In this document: positions 10,831-21,208 of the stretch, one piece after another | Layout: each line of letters starts with the position of its first letter | How positions within the stretch are numbered: position 1 is the stretch's first letter | DNA from: Nemertoderma westbladi | Taxonomy: Eukaryota; Xenacoelomorpha; Nemertodermatida; Nemertodermatidae | Assembly (NCBI GenBank): GCA_032718475.1 | Contig: JAUCBJ010002855.1 | Span: 1 to 48,400, forward strand | Direction: 5' to 3' | DNA length: 48,400 nt | The notes under the pieces: generated by a model | Databases searched by the model: none | What the model was told of the DNA's origin: nothing | Seen by the model: only the letters and a program-made list of their open reading frames with translations | Translations under genes and position numbers: made by a program

Positions 10831-11431
10831 CGTCGTCTTAATTCTAACCCACCTCTGTGTTGCCCTGCAGCGGTCAGCGTTGATGTGCCTCAGAGGTGCT
10901 CGAGTCTCAAAGGCCAGACGCACTTATCAAAACTGGAGTCCGGTGTGTAGTAGCAGAGGCCCACATCCTCCCAGACGGGGATGTGTAATATTCTCTCTGG
11001 TTATTATTGCCTATTCTCTTATCGGCATATTTATTGTTATTTTTTAAAGATATAATGTCGGATTAATTAAATACTTTTAATTAATAAAAGGTTAATAAGG
11101 TTAAACGTTAAAATAAAAGTTATAAGGTTAAACAACAACCTCCATTGTGCCATTGAGTTTGTAACTGTCTATATTGTGCTGTAATGGAAAGTTGGCCTTG
11201 TGTTTGTGTATTTATCATTTGGTTATAACTATGGATATGAACAATATAAAAAATATATGGAACTGTTAAAAAAAAACAAGCGGCATTTGTTTAGCCCTAA
11301 ATCGGGCAATAGGCAATTCTGAAGGGCATGGGAAGATTTTTAACAACAGCACTGTTGTTATGTGGCTCACAAATTCTAGAAAACTGATGATGGAGGGAGA
11401 TGGATAACCGTTCAGTGGATTCAATCTCTAA

Positions 11432-12680
11432 CTACTACTACTACTAGTATCGGCATGCTGCATTACATCTGCATTATATATATATTACATATATATTAAG
11501 AATGTCTTGTCGACAAAATCACGCCTCCACAACTCCCTATCACTCAGGACATTTACAACTCCCTATCACTCAGGACATTTGCTAGATGATCCGCATCTTC
11601 AAGGCCAGTGTCCTTTAAGATGCGTCTCAAGAAAGTCATGGACTGTCCACCACGCTTATTCACTCCATAAGCCTGCCAAAGCACAAGATTATGCACTGGC
11701 TGGTCCTCACTGCGAAAGCAATATCCTGCAAGCGGAGGTGTCTTTGTTCTAGTGTCAAGCTTGGGGGAACCAATGAGACACCTCCAATGTTATAAAGTGT
11801 CTGGTTGGAGATGTGTGCATTGTACTTAACACAATGAACCCGGCGTAGCATTCTTGTGAATGTGCCATCCAGAAATTTGGTGTCCTCATGCCCATAGAGG
11901 AGTACTGGAATTAATGCTGCTCTAAATAATCGGACCTTCAGTTTCCGATTAATTTTCTGTGACTTCCAAATCCTGGAAAGCCTATTCAAGGCTGCCCATG
12001 CCTTTCCCTTACATATTCGAAGGTCCTCACCTGACTTCCAGATCCATGATCCCAGGTAACAGAAGTCGTCCACATGCTCAAGCATACCATCCTTTGAGCT
12101 TATGCTCATCCGGTCAGAGACTTGCTGAGGACTTTCAAAAGTTAACTGTCAAAATGTTGGTCTTTTTGGTGTTAATAAAAAGACCAACACTAGAAGCAGC
12201 CTGTTCTAATGAGCTGAGGAGCCGTCGGGCTCCCTCTAGTGATTCTGAGAGTACTCCTAAGTCATCAACAAAGTCTAGATCAGTTAGGTACTTGGAAGGA
12301 TTTCCTCGACTTCTCCATCACCCCATCATCATTATGATGATCTAAGGAAATAGTCAACCACATTTATGAACAAGTGAACTTTCTGCGCTTTATATAGGTC
12401 ATTTATATAGGTCATTATAGGTCATTTCGAATTTTGTGGTCAGTCTAGGGGGCCCTTTTCCTGTTTGGAGGGCATACAGGAACTGTTTCTGCAGCTGCTA
12501 ACTTAACTGATTCTGTTAAGGCACTTTAGCCCTCGCAGTGATCTGCAGCCTCAGAGGCAAGAACCTTCCTTATACCTGTTGCTCAACTGTAGTGTGAAGC
12601 TGTATCTCACACTTGGCTGTTGCAACAGAGAGGACCAGTCATGCCACGGCAAGGCAGATTTCGTTGTTCTGCTAGCTAGT
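11432..12680 (-). mobile_element. RTE-like LINE (family A), antisense copy with internal deletion
   Basis: The reverse-complement (TAG)n tail is at 11432-11446. The minus strand then encodes the C-terminal domain (11660-12109) and the region around the catalytic box to about 12350. At 12360-12430 the LINE sequence is replaced by short ATAGGTCATTT repeats and then resumes in the endonuclease-RT linker, so about 1 kb including the RT core is missing. It is 5'-truncated at about 12680, close to the BEL element. The 3' UTR has an AT-rich (TA)n stretch at 11477-11500. A 27-bp tandem duplication lies at 11527-11580. Confidence 0.85.
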
Positions 12681-12702
12681 TTTTGTATTTCAAATTATTA
12701 TA

Positions 12703-12707
12703 ATTAT
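12703..12707. repeat. BEL element target-site duplication, left
   Basis: ATTAT directly precedes the 5' LTR and is repeated at 25452-25456. Five bp is the usual size for BEL/Pao. Confidence 0.8.
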
Positions 12708-13965
12708 TGTAAAAGCTTTTGCTGAATTGCCCGGTTATTTTTCCTTATTTTTCCCGTAAAATACTCTGTAGTTGGTTTAATAGGCGTAAGAGGCCGTATT
12801 ATTGCTGTATCGGTGTTTTTTAGAGGATCTAAGAGCTATTTCCTCCGTATGTGTACTGTGGAAGGCATAGTTGATGATTCTATGACAATTCCGTGACGCA
12901 AAAGGGGATAGATACTCTTGAACAGTAGTTACTATGACGACGGTTAACAGCTGATATTCATACGTGTCGATTTTCTTTGTTCTACGGCGTCTCTCAGTTC
13001 AGTCAGCCAATCAGAGCATTTTTATGGCTCTTGTACAGAAATTTCCTAGAAATCGCGCAATGCATTATGGGCAGTGTTTACATTCTGTCCTGAGCCAGGA
13101 GAGAGCGGCTTTGGAATATTTTGTGCTTTTCTGCTTTAGCCTAACACTAGTAGGCTTAATTATAAGGACATATATCCGTTATCTGGCTCAATCAACTAAA
13201 CATACCTAATCATACAAACTGTGTAACTCAATACTTACCTACTAACCTAAATCAACTGGGCAATGCATATATCTTGTTGTACATACGTTTATATTGTTAT
13301 ACTGCTATTTACTGTCGGTCCTTCATTATATTGTTGATGAAATATTATATTTGGAATAACGAGAAATAACCCCGAAAACCCAATATTCTTGATATACCGA
13401 AGGTAAGAGAGAAAGGTTACATATAACGATTGTGACTTATGTTAAAGTGGTTTGAAGTGAATCTAATGTTATTTGATAGACCCTACATGATTCGGTCCGT
13501 GTTCCTTTTATATGTGACTAAAATCAGTGAAGATCGGCAGATCAGTGTGCAGTATTATGCAGCATTGTGTATGAGTGAGACTGATAACGAAGCATTTCCT
13601 AATGAATGCGCCATATATGTGAATTGTAACTAAGCCATATCGTTGTGAGTAGTTTAAGTCATAACTCTGTTTATATAGATAGAGCGCCACGTCCTAAAGG
13701 AACTGTTAATATTCCCCGAAGGTGAATAATATTGTCAGAGATTATATAATACTGTCAGTCGAATAATACATTAGGCTTACATAGCAATAAGATTAAGCTG
13801 TCGAAATCAATCTCCCGGGTATATCCAACGGGTGAATGATCGCGCACAGATTGGTTTCAACTAGTGTAGTGAATCAAATACTTGTCAGAGGCTAAAAGCG
13901 ATTTATTATCTAGAAGACATCCTAATTTGGCGGGTTAAACTGCCAAAGGTCTGAAAGCGCGAACA
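12708..13965 (+). repeat. BEL element 5' LTR
   Basis: The 1258-bp LTR begins TG and ends CA. It holds an AGCCAATCAG CCAAT-box-like site at about 13005-13015, likely part of the promoter. Short ORFs inside it occur in both LTRs and look incidental. Differences from the 3' LTR that I could see are five substitutions (for example CCGTGACG versus CCATGACG, and TAATGAATGC versus TAAAGAATGC). Confidence 0.93.
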
Positions 13966-13981
13966 ATAACGGATATCGCTT

Positions 13982-14004
13982 CTTTATTGCAGTAAGCAAT
14001 AAAG
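13982..14004 (+). other. Hairpin just downstream of the 5' LTR
   Basis: CTTTATTGC and GCAATAAAG form a perfect 9-bp stem with a 5-nt loop, 16 nt after the LTR, in the region where a primer-binding site is expected. I cannot match a tRNA 3' end here. The stem also contains AATAAA. Confidence 0.5.
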
Positions 14005-14039
14005 TTGAAAGTACCGGTCAACCGGTAAACCTGAACGGT

Positions 14040-14160
14040 ACATCTGTAGGTCAGTAGGCCCAACTGCCAGAACCGGTACTGCTGTAGGCCCGTAGGTCCA
14101 ACTGCCAGAATTGGTACTTCAGTAGGTCTGTAGGTCCAACTGTCCTAACCGGTACTTCTA
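14040..14160 (+). repeat. Leader tandem repeat, about 50 bp, three units
   Basis: Three units share GTAGGYCCAACTG and a following ACCGGTACT-like end. They lie in the untranslated leader of the BEL element. Confidence 0.75.
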
Positions 14161-14333
14161 GTATAAGTACATTAGTATTATTCGATTTTGATTATTGCAT
14201 ACCGGTAGGCTGTTTAAGAGATTAGGGACTGTACACCCCTTGTTTCTTTTGGAGCTTACTTATTTCTGTCAGTTTTATTTGTTTGTAGGCCAGTATTGAA
14301 CAGAAGGCGTGTAAGCCTGACCAGATTGTACAG

Positions 14334-14908
14334 ACAATTTGTAGGCTGAGCTGTTGTCTGATTGTTGTTAAGTCTGAACGGATTGCAGTGTGTGTAGATC
14401 ATCTGTCCGATAAAGAACGGTTAGGAAGTAGGGGCAGCCAAAGCTGTAAGGTAAACCCCCATCTAAAGAATAAGTCGTACTACTGGGTTAGAACGCATAC
14501 TACCTAACCATTTCGGAGTCTGCATGTCCTGTAGTTTATTTAGGCTTGAGAGTAGTCTGCCATCGTCTAGTCTGTACTTTGTTTGTGTGGTCTGTACAGG
14601 TAGCGTATAATATTTATTTAGATAATTTGTAGGCTGGATAGTTGTCTGGCTGTTGTTAGGTCTGAAGGATTGCAGTGTGTGTAGAGCCTCTGTCCGATAA
14701 AGAACGGCTAGGAAGTAGGGGCAGCCAAAGCTGTAAGGTAAACCCCCATCTAAAGAATAAGTCGTACTACTGGGTTAGCGCGCATACTACCTAACCATTT
14801 CGGAGTCTGCATGTCCTGTAGTTTATTTAGGCTTGATAGTAGTTTGTCAGTATTTGGTCTGCATTTTGTTTGAGTGGTTTGTACGCGTAGCGTAATATTT
14901 ATTATTCA
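14334..14908 (+). repeat. Leader direct repeat, two 287-bp units
   Basis: Units 14334-14620 and 14621-14908 share long blocks, for example AGGAAGTAGGGGCAGCCAAA at 14423 and 14710, and a block ending in GTCCTGTAGTTTATTTAGGC. The second unit has scattered substitutions and small indels. Confidence 0.88.
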
Positions 14909-15845
14909 GAGTTTATGCGATTATTCGCAACATTCATTCCCCAAGTTTGTTCCTACGGTAATTGTGTTTGTTATACATACCGTTATAGTTAAATTAACTC
15001 CGGTACTACACGGGCTGCTTGGCGTAGGTAAAGACTGGTGATTTGTGCACCGGTCACTCCAGCAGATGCCGTGGTTCTTTTAACTGTTCAAGTATATTTA
15101 ACTACTGATTATCTGTTGTACAAGTACTCGTACCTAATTTAGGGTTTAGTGTACAGTGCTTTCCGAAAGTAATTAGTGTAGGCATTACATTTGTGTTGTA
15201 AAGTGGTTGATAGGCACGTTCGATTAGCTCTATTAACTTCTAGGTAGGAACACTCCGTGATACATAACGTAGTACCTATAGCGATACGGCTATAGGTCGT
15301 CAGGCGGTGGTATTTTCCTATCTGGACAACGCAGTGTATTTACTACTACTTATTATTTTCAAATACCGTAGTACCCTGTCCATTGTAATAACCAGATTCT
15401 TACCCTTTGTCAGGCTGGTTTGTAGACTTCTTGTAAAATTACCCTAAAAATTCGTATTTTGTGTTTTTTGTAAATTTTTGTGTTTATTTAGAGATTGTAA
15501 TCTCAACCCGAATTGTACGTAATTTGTAGTATTAAGTAACTTAGGTAAATTAGCATTATTTGTTTTAGTGTCCTATAAGTAACACTTCACTGAAAGCGCA
15601 CCGCTTTGTGTAGTGATTACTCCCCAGAAATAATAACATTTATTTCAAACATTGACAAAACCCATTAAAACGGGTATATATATATTATAAATCAAATCTA
15701 ACGATTTATAAATAGTAGGCCTACCATACAACCATTAGGTCTCAATATCAGTTGGACTACTGCTCAAATAGCGGTAATAAAGTAAGTAAAGTAACCAAGT
15801 AACCCTAAAATTCAGAAATTCAATTATTTAAAATAATTGATATAC

Positions 15846-16095
15846 CGGTATTTACGATAGGCCTATTATCTTTATTTCTATAAATTTAGGCTGAAATTAT
15901 ACCGGTACTTGTAATTAATTCTAGTCCAGAATTATATATACTACAAACTGTAAGCTGTATACCGGTATTCCCAATAGGCCTATTATATATTTATATATAT
16001 TTGTGCTAAAATTATACCGGTATTCTGTGATAAACCTAGTCTGTAATAATACTTATATAGTTATATATACTATAAGCATACCGGTATTCTAATAT
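15846..16095 (+). repeat. Leader AT-rich repeat with ACCGGTA motifs, about 117-bp units
   Basis: Two degenerate units start at ATACCGGTATT (about 15845 and 15960) and a third begins near 16079. Each holds TAGGCCTATTAT and a second ATTATACCGGTA. Confidence 0.7.
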
Positions 16096-16224
16096 ATTAT
16101 ATATATATCATACTACACTGAGTAGCAGTATCGGTAATTAATTACTAGGCTAGCAGTTAATACTGAATTACTAGACTTGCTTGGACTGTAATATAGCAGT
16201 AGGCATTCAACTGTACACATAAAC

Positions 16225-16929
16225 ATGTCTGATACTAAGCAGAACCTGTCAGACAGTTTATTAGATGTAACTATCTGTGATTCAGATAGAGGTGTAGAAC
16301 CGTCTAGACCTAAGTTCGGTTCCCCTCCTACTGTGAGGAAGGTCATCCCTCCTGTAGTAATATCAGACCCTAGGCTGGTCCAACATCGTAGGTCTATCAT
16401 AGGCACTCGAGCTCAGGTCAAGCGGGACCAAGAAGCAGCAGAACAGCAACAACCCGCGAGCCAAGAACTTATTTCTCAGCGGCCCAACAGCTCCAGTAGT
16501 GAAGATACTGTAGAGCTGATACCCGAGCGCGGAGCAAAGATGACGGATGCGGTTTATTCGGATCCCCTTCTCATCCTTCCTGCAGCCGTACTCACTAGGT
16601 TATTGATTGCGGTGGAAGAACACCAGATCGATTGGGCGAGAAGTCAGCGATCAACTAAAGATAGTTATGCGGGATACACGAGGGAAGAACTGAAGTCTAT
16701 TGTCGAGTCGCAATGGAACTTCCCCGGACCCGGACTCCCGTTTGATTTATCAGAAGGTGCCTGGGAAGACATACACCGGATGGGAGTAGCCAAGGAAACC
16801 ATCGATCCAGCTGTGTGGAAGAGGTCCGCAGCCGGATACGCACAGGGATTCTATGGAGCGAGTAGAAAAACAACTGTTACAACAACCTCAAGGACCTCAA
16901 GAGCAGGGACAACTGCTTTATCAAGTTAG
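16225..16929 (+). CDS. BEL element ORF1, N-terminal Gag-like protein
   Basis: The 234-residue frame starts MSDTKQNLSD and is polar, with a Q/S-rich stretch around residues 70-95. I see no known catalytic domain. It overlaps ORF2 by 77 nt in a different frame. ORF1 ends in a T/S-rich tail (TTVTTTSRTSRAGT) that looks like the wrong frame of the Q-rich start of ORF2, so the natural product may be one Gag made by a frameshift in 16853-16929, or a single frame broken by one indel. The start was chosen as the first ATG after the repeat-rich leader. Confidence 0.6.
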   Translation: MSDTKQNLSDSLLDVTICDSDRGVEPSRPKFGSPPTVRKVIPPVVISDPRLVQHRRSIIGTRAQVKRDQEAAEQQQPASQELISQRPNSSSSEDTVELIPERGAKMTDAVYSDPLLILPAAVLTRLLIAVEEHQIDWARSQRSTKDSYAGYTREELKSIVESQWNFPGPGLPFDLSEGAWEDIHRMGVAKETIDPAVWKRSAAGYAQGFYGASRKTTVTTTSRTSRAGTTALSS

Positions 16930-19900
16930 AGAAAGAATTCTGCGAATCAGGCTAATATTATCGGCCTTTGAGGAGGCTTCTAAACGAAGGCAAGACACGT
17001 CGTTGCAAGTTGCCGTAAAGACTTGGTTTCAACGGGTGAGTCGCCAGGTTCAAGGAACAGCTCAGTGGAAAGCTCAGCTGGAGGAGCGCTCAACCCATGG
17101 AGAATCAACAGACGCTACTTTTTCCCAAGTGGAAAGTGAAGCGACGGCAGAGAAGCCGCATAAGAGGGATGCCATTGACATCTATCTGTCAGACTATCAA
17201 CGTTTTTTAGGTGATGAAGAGTTGAGGAGAAGGTTAGATGGACTTAGCCCTAATAGTGAAGGAACTCAGCGTGTGTTGGATGCCATCGATGTGGAAATGA
17301 GGGCTGCGAACCAGGCTAAATTTGATGAACAACTCCGCATCACAAGAGTCCAAGAAGAACAAGTAAAGAAAAAACGTATAGAAGACAGAAAGGCAGCGGC
17401 AGTAGCAGCAGCAGTGGCATCTGCAGAAGTAGAAAGAAAAGAGGCAGCGGCAGAGGCAGCGGCAGAGGCAAAAGCTGCAGAAGCAGAAAGAAAGGCGGCA
17501 GAGGCAGCGGCAGAGGCAAAAGCGGCAGAAGCAGAAAGAAAGGCGGCAATGGCAGCGGCCAAAGCGGAAAGAAAGGCGGCAGAGGCAGTGGCAGAAGCAG
17601 AACGGAAAGCGGCTGAAGAAACCACCCAATTAGAATTGGAAAATATTCAGGAGAATCAAGACTGCATAAATAAACAGTTAACAGCTAGTAATATGCAGAT
17701 GATGAATCGATCTACTCCCAAAAGACAGGGATATACATCATCTGAGGAAGGCGATACCACCGATACTGAAGGCAAAGGAAATAGATCTCGTCTAAGCAGA
17801 CGTAGAAGAACATCCCACCGTCATAAATTGCCTGATTTGCCTCCAGCTGTTAGAAGGCAACTAAATAACACCAACTTAGGTAGTACAGAACCCATAGACC
17901 AGGTGGTTAAAATAGAAAGACTCCCTACTATAGTAGATGAGCCTGAAATAATTAGGCCTGTTCTTGAAATCACCCCTTCGGTGATAGACACACCTGTGCT
18001 CCCTGAAGTTACCTCTAAATTCCCTCTGCACAGCACTAAGCTACCTGTGCCCAGTAGAACAGCCCATGAGACAGTTCAGGTCCTGGACCCCGAGCGAAAT
18101 ATTCATGATTTGTCGCCCGTTGTCCCTCGTCCGCCCGCTACAACGTTGGCGACTCCCGCTTCTGCGGTCGAATGGGTGGACGAGAGACGGCGGGGGATGG
18201 ATCTCCTGCTCGGGCAGATGCAGGAGACTGTTCAGCAATTCAAGGGCACAGTAAGGGAAAGTAGGCTAGAGTTGCAAGAAGTGCAGCAAAGTATCGCGCT
18301 AGAACGCGATAAATTAGTAAATACACAAAAGGGTATACCACCACCCCCTGTAACAATGTGTCAATGTCAACCTGTTAGGTCTGAAGTATCTCATGCGCAA
18401 GGTGTGGAGCCTACACGCATCTATACTGCTAGCGAAGTAGAAACTCCTATAGTGAACCCTATTAAGGGTAATTATAGACCTGTTGATAATGATATTCCCT
18501 ATAGACCGGATCATAATCCGAGAAATTTATATACCGATAATTCTATATTCAATAACACGATGGCCCAAGAAAGTTTTACGCGTCAAATGGCTAGAACCGA
18601 AGCCCGGCAAGCGGTAAAGGTGGGAGAGATCGTCAAGTTCAATGGAGATGAGATGAAATGGTTACCTTTTAATGAATATTACAAAGATAACATACAGAAC
18701 TCTGTACTATCTAATGGAGAGAAACTTAGATTCCTCATAGAGTGCTTGGAAGGATCTCCCAAGTTAATGGCGTTAAAGTTTATTGGACATCCAGATGGAT
18801 TAAGACAAGTTTGGGATACACTAAACATCAGGTATGGTAATAGGAATAACATAGCTGGGTATTTGTATGCAAAGTTGGTAGCGCCCCGAAAGTTTATTAG
18901 CAGCGGGATTATAGAGTTTTCCGATGAAATTCAGGAGATCTGCAGACAATTAGATTGGCTAGGTAAGTCTCATGAGTATCAGAGTGCTATGGTTATTAGA
19001 GCGGTGGCCTCTACTTTACCGAAGGGTGGAGTAGGTACACGCTGGGACAAGAAAGTGTTATACATGATGGAACAACAACAACGAGACCCTACCATGGCTG
19101 ATCTCATGTCATTCTTAGATGGAGAAGTGAAATTACAGCTCCTAAGGCAGTCCAGAGAGAAGACACTGGAAAACAAGGTAAGTGAGAAACCCGTTTCTAG
19201 GAGAAGAGTAATACCAGTGTGTTATACAGACGACAGCAAAAGCCAGACTTCTCAAGGAGAGGATAGCGGGAAAGACACTGAAAGATCTTACTATGACAAC
19301 AAAACGCCTAAAGACCAGGTAAGTAAATTCAAGTCTCGAACCAATGACAGGAGAGAACAGGTAAGAAAAACTCCTCCTACGTCTCCCAAGAGAATTCAGG
19401 TGAGAAAGCCCGAGGAAAGAACGAACGTGCACCACACAGCACATGTTAAAGTAAGTAACATCAAGCCCAAATGTGTGCTGTGCGATGGGCCCCACCGTTT
19501 AAGTGCGTGTGATGAATTCCTGAGGAAATCTCTAAAGGACAGACGTGAAGTCATGTGGGATAAGCGGTTGTGTTATAATTGCCTCAGACAAGGACACCAA
19601 CGGCGAACCTGTTACTCCGACGCAAGGTGTGCAAAGTGCGGTGCGAAACATCATATCTTGTTGCACACTGAATTCGAGCGAAATAGTCCGAGTCAGGTGA
19701 GTGATTCCGAACTACATGTCCAATTCAGTGATGTGAACGACACTGATCAATCTGAGATGGAAGGATTCTATACGGACGAGTTCTCCGACGAAAACGAATC
19801 CTGTTACATGATAAATACCGCAGTGTATCGAGCACTCACTCATGAAAAAGATACAGACAGCGACCTCACCCTAACTACTTCAGATCAACAACAATCTTGG

Positions 19901-21208
19901 AAAGCGCCAACTTCAAATGTAGGAATCCGAGAATTTCCTGTAGTCCAGTTACGGGTCCACGGACCTCAGAAGAGCTATATAGTGAACGCCCTCCTGGACT
20001 CCGGTAGCACAGGAACATTCATCGATAAAGAACTAGCCGAAGTCATCTTTGCTGGACAACCCAAGTTCCGAACCAAGCTAAACATGTCAGGGATCATGCA
20101 GGTTTGGAATTCTACTGTAGTTGCCGACTATTATATAGGTGAGTTGTCCACTCCACAGGATAAACTAGGAGAATACAGTATAAGGTCAGTCAAAATGGTG
20201 GCAATAAAGAACTTCGCTACCACCCAAGTGGAACCTTATAATTGGGACGAAGATGATCATGCCCAACAACTTAACATTCCTAGATTCGACACCGATTATC
20301 CTGGAGTACAAATATTAATCGGTCAAAACGCGCATGAGGCGCTGGAGACATTGGAGAAACGACCTGCTCAACCGCAACCACTTCAGACCTATGCGGTAAG
20401 AACTAGAGTAGGTTGGTACCTTACTGGACCTTCCCGAAGAACGCTCAGAGAAAGACTGCTTCAAGATCGCGTCTGCCAGGTGAGTGAATGGGAAGACGAT
20501 ACTAGTGAGGGAGACGACCCAACTGAGGGAACACCACACTCCTCAGATAATGACAATCTTAACTCCAATGTAGATCAATGGAGATATTGCCCCAAGACGA
20601 TGAATATAGCCGACATCGCTTCCAGAGGAGCAACTCCTCAAGAACTGACAGATACTCCAGACCGGCTAGGTGAACCCGACTTCCTGAGTAAGGAGGATGA
20701 ATGGCCTCCCCATCTTACTCCGACTGAGATTAGACCAGCCAAGGGAGCGGAGAAAGTCAAACCTAAAACCCGGACGGGTGGATCGGAGTTATTTGAACCC
20801 GGGATAGATCTGTCGGTATTACATATTGCCAGGGACGACGCCGTGGATCTGGACCTCCCCACCGCGAGTGGATCCTTCATGAAGATCAGAGAGAGCGATT
20901 GGAGCTCTGGAACATCAGACGTCTCGCAGGGACTCTCACCTCTCCTGCAGGGAGCGACGGACCGCTATAGCTCCTGGAATTGGCTTTGTAAAGCCGTCGT
21001 GTACTTAGAGCGATGTTTCTATCGTCACTATTCCAGGACGAAGAGGAAACCTGGAATTGTATTCGGGATGCAGCGACTCAATCACCCAGTCGGTCGTTTG
21101 TGTTTACCGGAAGGGAATGGAGGACTCTCCGGAAACTGTGGAAGGCAAGATTCTCTTCCCACGACCACCTCCCTAATCCTTCAAACATCCAGGGACTCCA
21201 TAACGTAA
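16853..21208 (+). CDS. BEL element ORF2, Gag-protease polyprotein without RT
   Basis: The 1451-residue frame has these parts in order. Residues about 165-270 are an A/E/K-rich helix of repeated KAAEAERKAAEA-like units, likely a coiled coil. A basic/acidic linker follows. Residues about 587-763 are the DUF1759 Gag core (KFNGDEMKWLPFNEYY). CCHC-type knuckles lie at about 874-938 (CVLCDGPH, CYNCLRQGH, CAKCGAKHH). A DUF1758-type aspartic protease has the active-site motif LLDSGSTGTFID at about 1046-1057. RGWYLTGP-like sequence (VGWYLTGPS) ends the protease region near 1190. A typical BEL frame would then run through RT; instead, after an acidic spacer, the end of RNase H (residue about 1243) and a short piece before integrase (SSWNWLCKAVVYLE, about 1371) follow in frame. 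The product could supply Gag and protease but no polymerase. Confidence 0.9.
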   Translation: MERVEKQLLQQPQGPQEQGQLLYQVRERILRIRLILSAFEEASKRRQDTSLQVAVKTWFQRVSRQVQGTAQWKAQLEERSTHGESTDATFSQVESEATAEKPHKRDAIDIYLSDYQRFLGDEELRRRLDGLSPNSEGTQRVLDAIDVEMRAANQAKFDEQLRITRVQEEQVKKKRIEDRKAAAVAAAVASAEVERKEAAAEAAAEAKAAEAERKAAEAAAEAKAAEAERKAAMAAAKAERKAAEAVAEAERKAAEETTQLELENIQENQDCINKQLTASNMQMMNRSTPKRQGYTSSEEGDTTDTEGKGNRSRLSRRRRTSHRHKLPDLPPAVRRQLNNTNLGSTEPIDQVVKIERLPTIVDEPEIIRPVLEITPSVIDTPVLPEVTSKFPLHSTKLPVPSRTAHETVQVLDPERNIHDLSPVVPRPPATTLATPASAVEWVDERRRGMDLLLGQMQETVQQFKGTVRESRLELQEVQQSIALERDKLVNTQKGIPPPPVTMCQCQPVRSEVSHAQGVEPTRIYTASEVETPIVNPIKGNYRPVDNDIPYRPDHNPRNLYTDNSIFNNTMAQESFTRQMARTEARQAVKVGEIVKFNGDEMKWLPFNEYYKDNIQNSVLSNGEKLRFLIECLEGSPKLMALKFIGHPDGLRQVWDTLNIRYGNRNNIAGYLYAKLVAPRKFISSGIIEFSDEIQEICRQLDWLGKSHEYQSAMVIRAVASTLPKGGVGTRWDKKVLYMMEQQQRDPTMADLMSFLDGEVKLQLLRQSREKTLENKVSEKPVSRRRVIPVCYTDDSKSQTSQGEDSGKDTERSYYDNKTPKDQVSKFKSRTNDRREQVRKTPPTSPKRIQVRKPEERTNVHHTAHVKVSNIKPKCVLCDGPHRLSACDEFLRKSLKDRREVMWDKRLCYNCLRQGHQRRTCYSDARCAKCGAKHHILLHTEFERNSPSQVSDSELHVQFSDVNDTDQSEMEGFYTDEFSDENESCYMINTAVYRALTHEKDTDSDLTLTTSDQQQSWKAPTSNVGIREFPVVQLRVHGPQKSYIVNALLDSGSTGTFIDKELAEVIFAGQPKFRTKLNMSGIMQVWNSTVVADYYIGELSTPQDKLGEYSIRSVKMVAIKNFATTQVEPYNWDEDDHAQQLNIPRFDTDYPGVQILIGQNAHEALETLEKRPAQPQPLQTYAVRTRVGWYLTGPSRRTLRERLLQDRVCQVSEWEDDTSEGDDPTEGTPHSSDNDNLNSNVDQWRYCPKTMNIADIASRGATPQELTDTPDRLGEPDFLSKEDEWPPHLTPTEIRPAKGAEKVKPKTRTGGSELFEPGIDLSVLHIARDDAVDLDLPTASGSFMKIRESDWSSGTSDVSQGLSPLLQGATDRYSSWNWLCKAVVYLERCFYRHYSRTKRKPGIVFGMQRLNHPVGRLCLPEGNGGLSGNCGRQDSLPTTTSLILQTSRDSIT
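17385..17630 (+). repeat. GCAGMGGCA-type repeat coding the Ala/Lys/Glu helix
   Basis: Short units (GCAGCGGCAGAGGCA, GCAGAAAGAAAGGC) are repeated in frame within ORF2. The open frames on the opposite strand here are a by-product of this composition. Confidence 0.85.

Noticed and set aside
12964-13690. Short ORFs inside the LTRs (also at 24450-25176)
   Set aside because: They occur identically in both LTRs, overlap a CCAAT-type promoter region, differ by amino-acid-changing substitutions and lie on both strands; no domain is seen.
17234-17629. Antisense Cys/Leu-rich and Ala/Ser-rich ORFs
   Set aside because: They are shadows of the GCAGMGGCA-type repeat coding the Gag helix.
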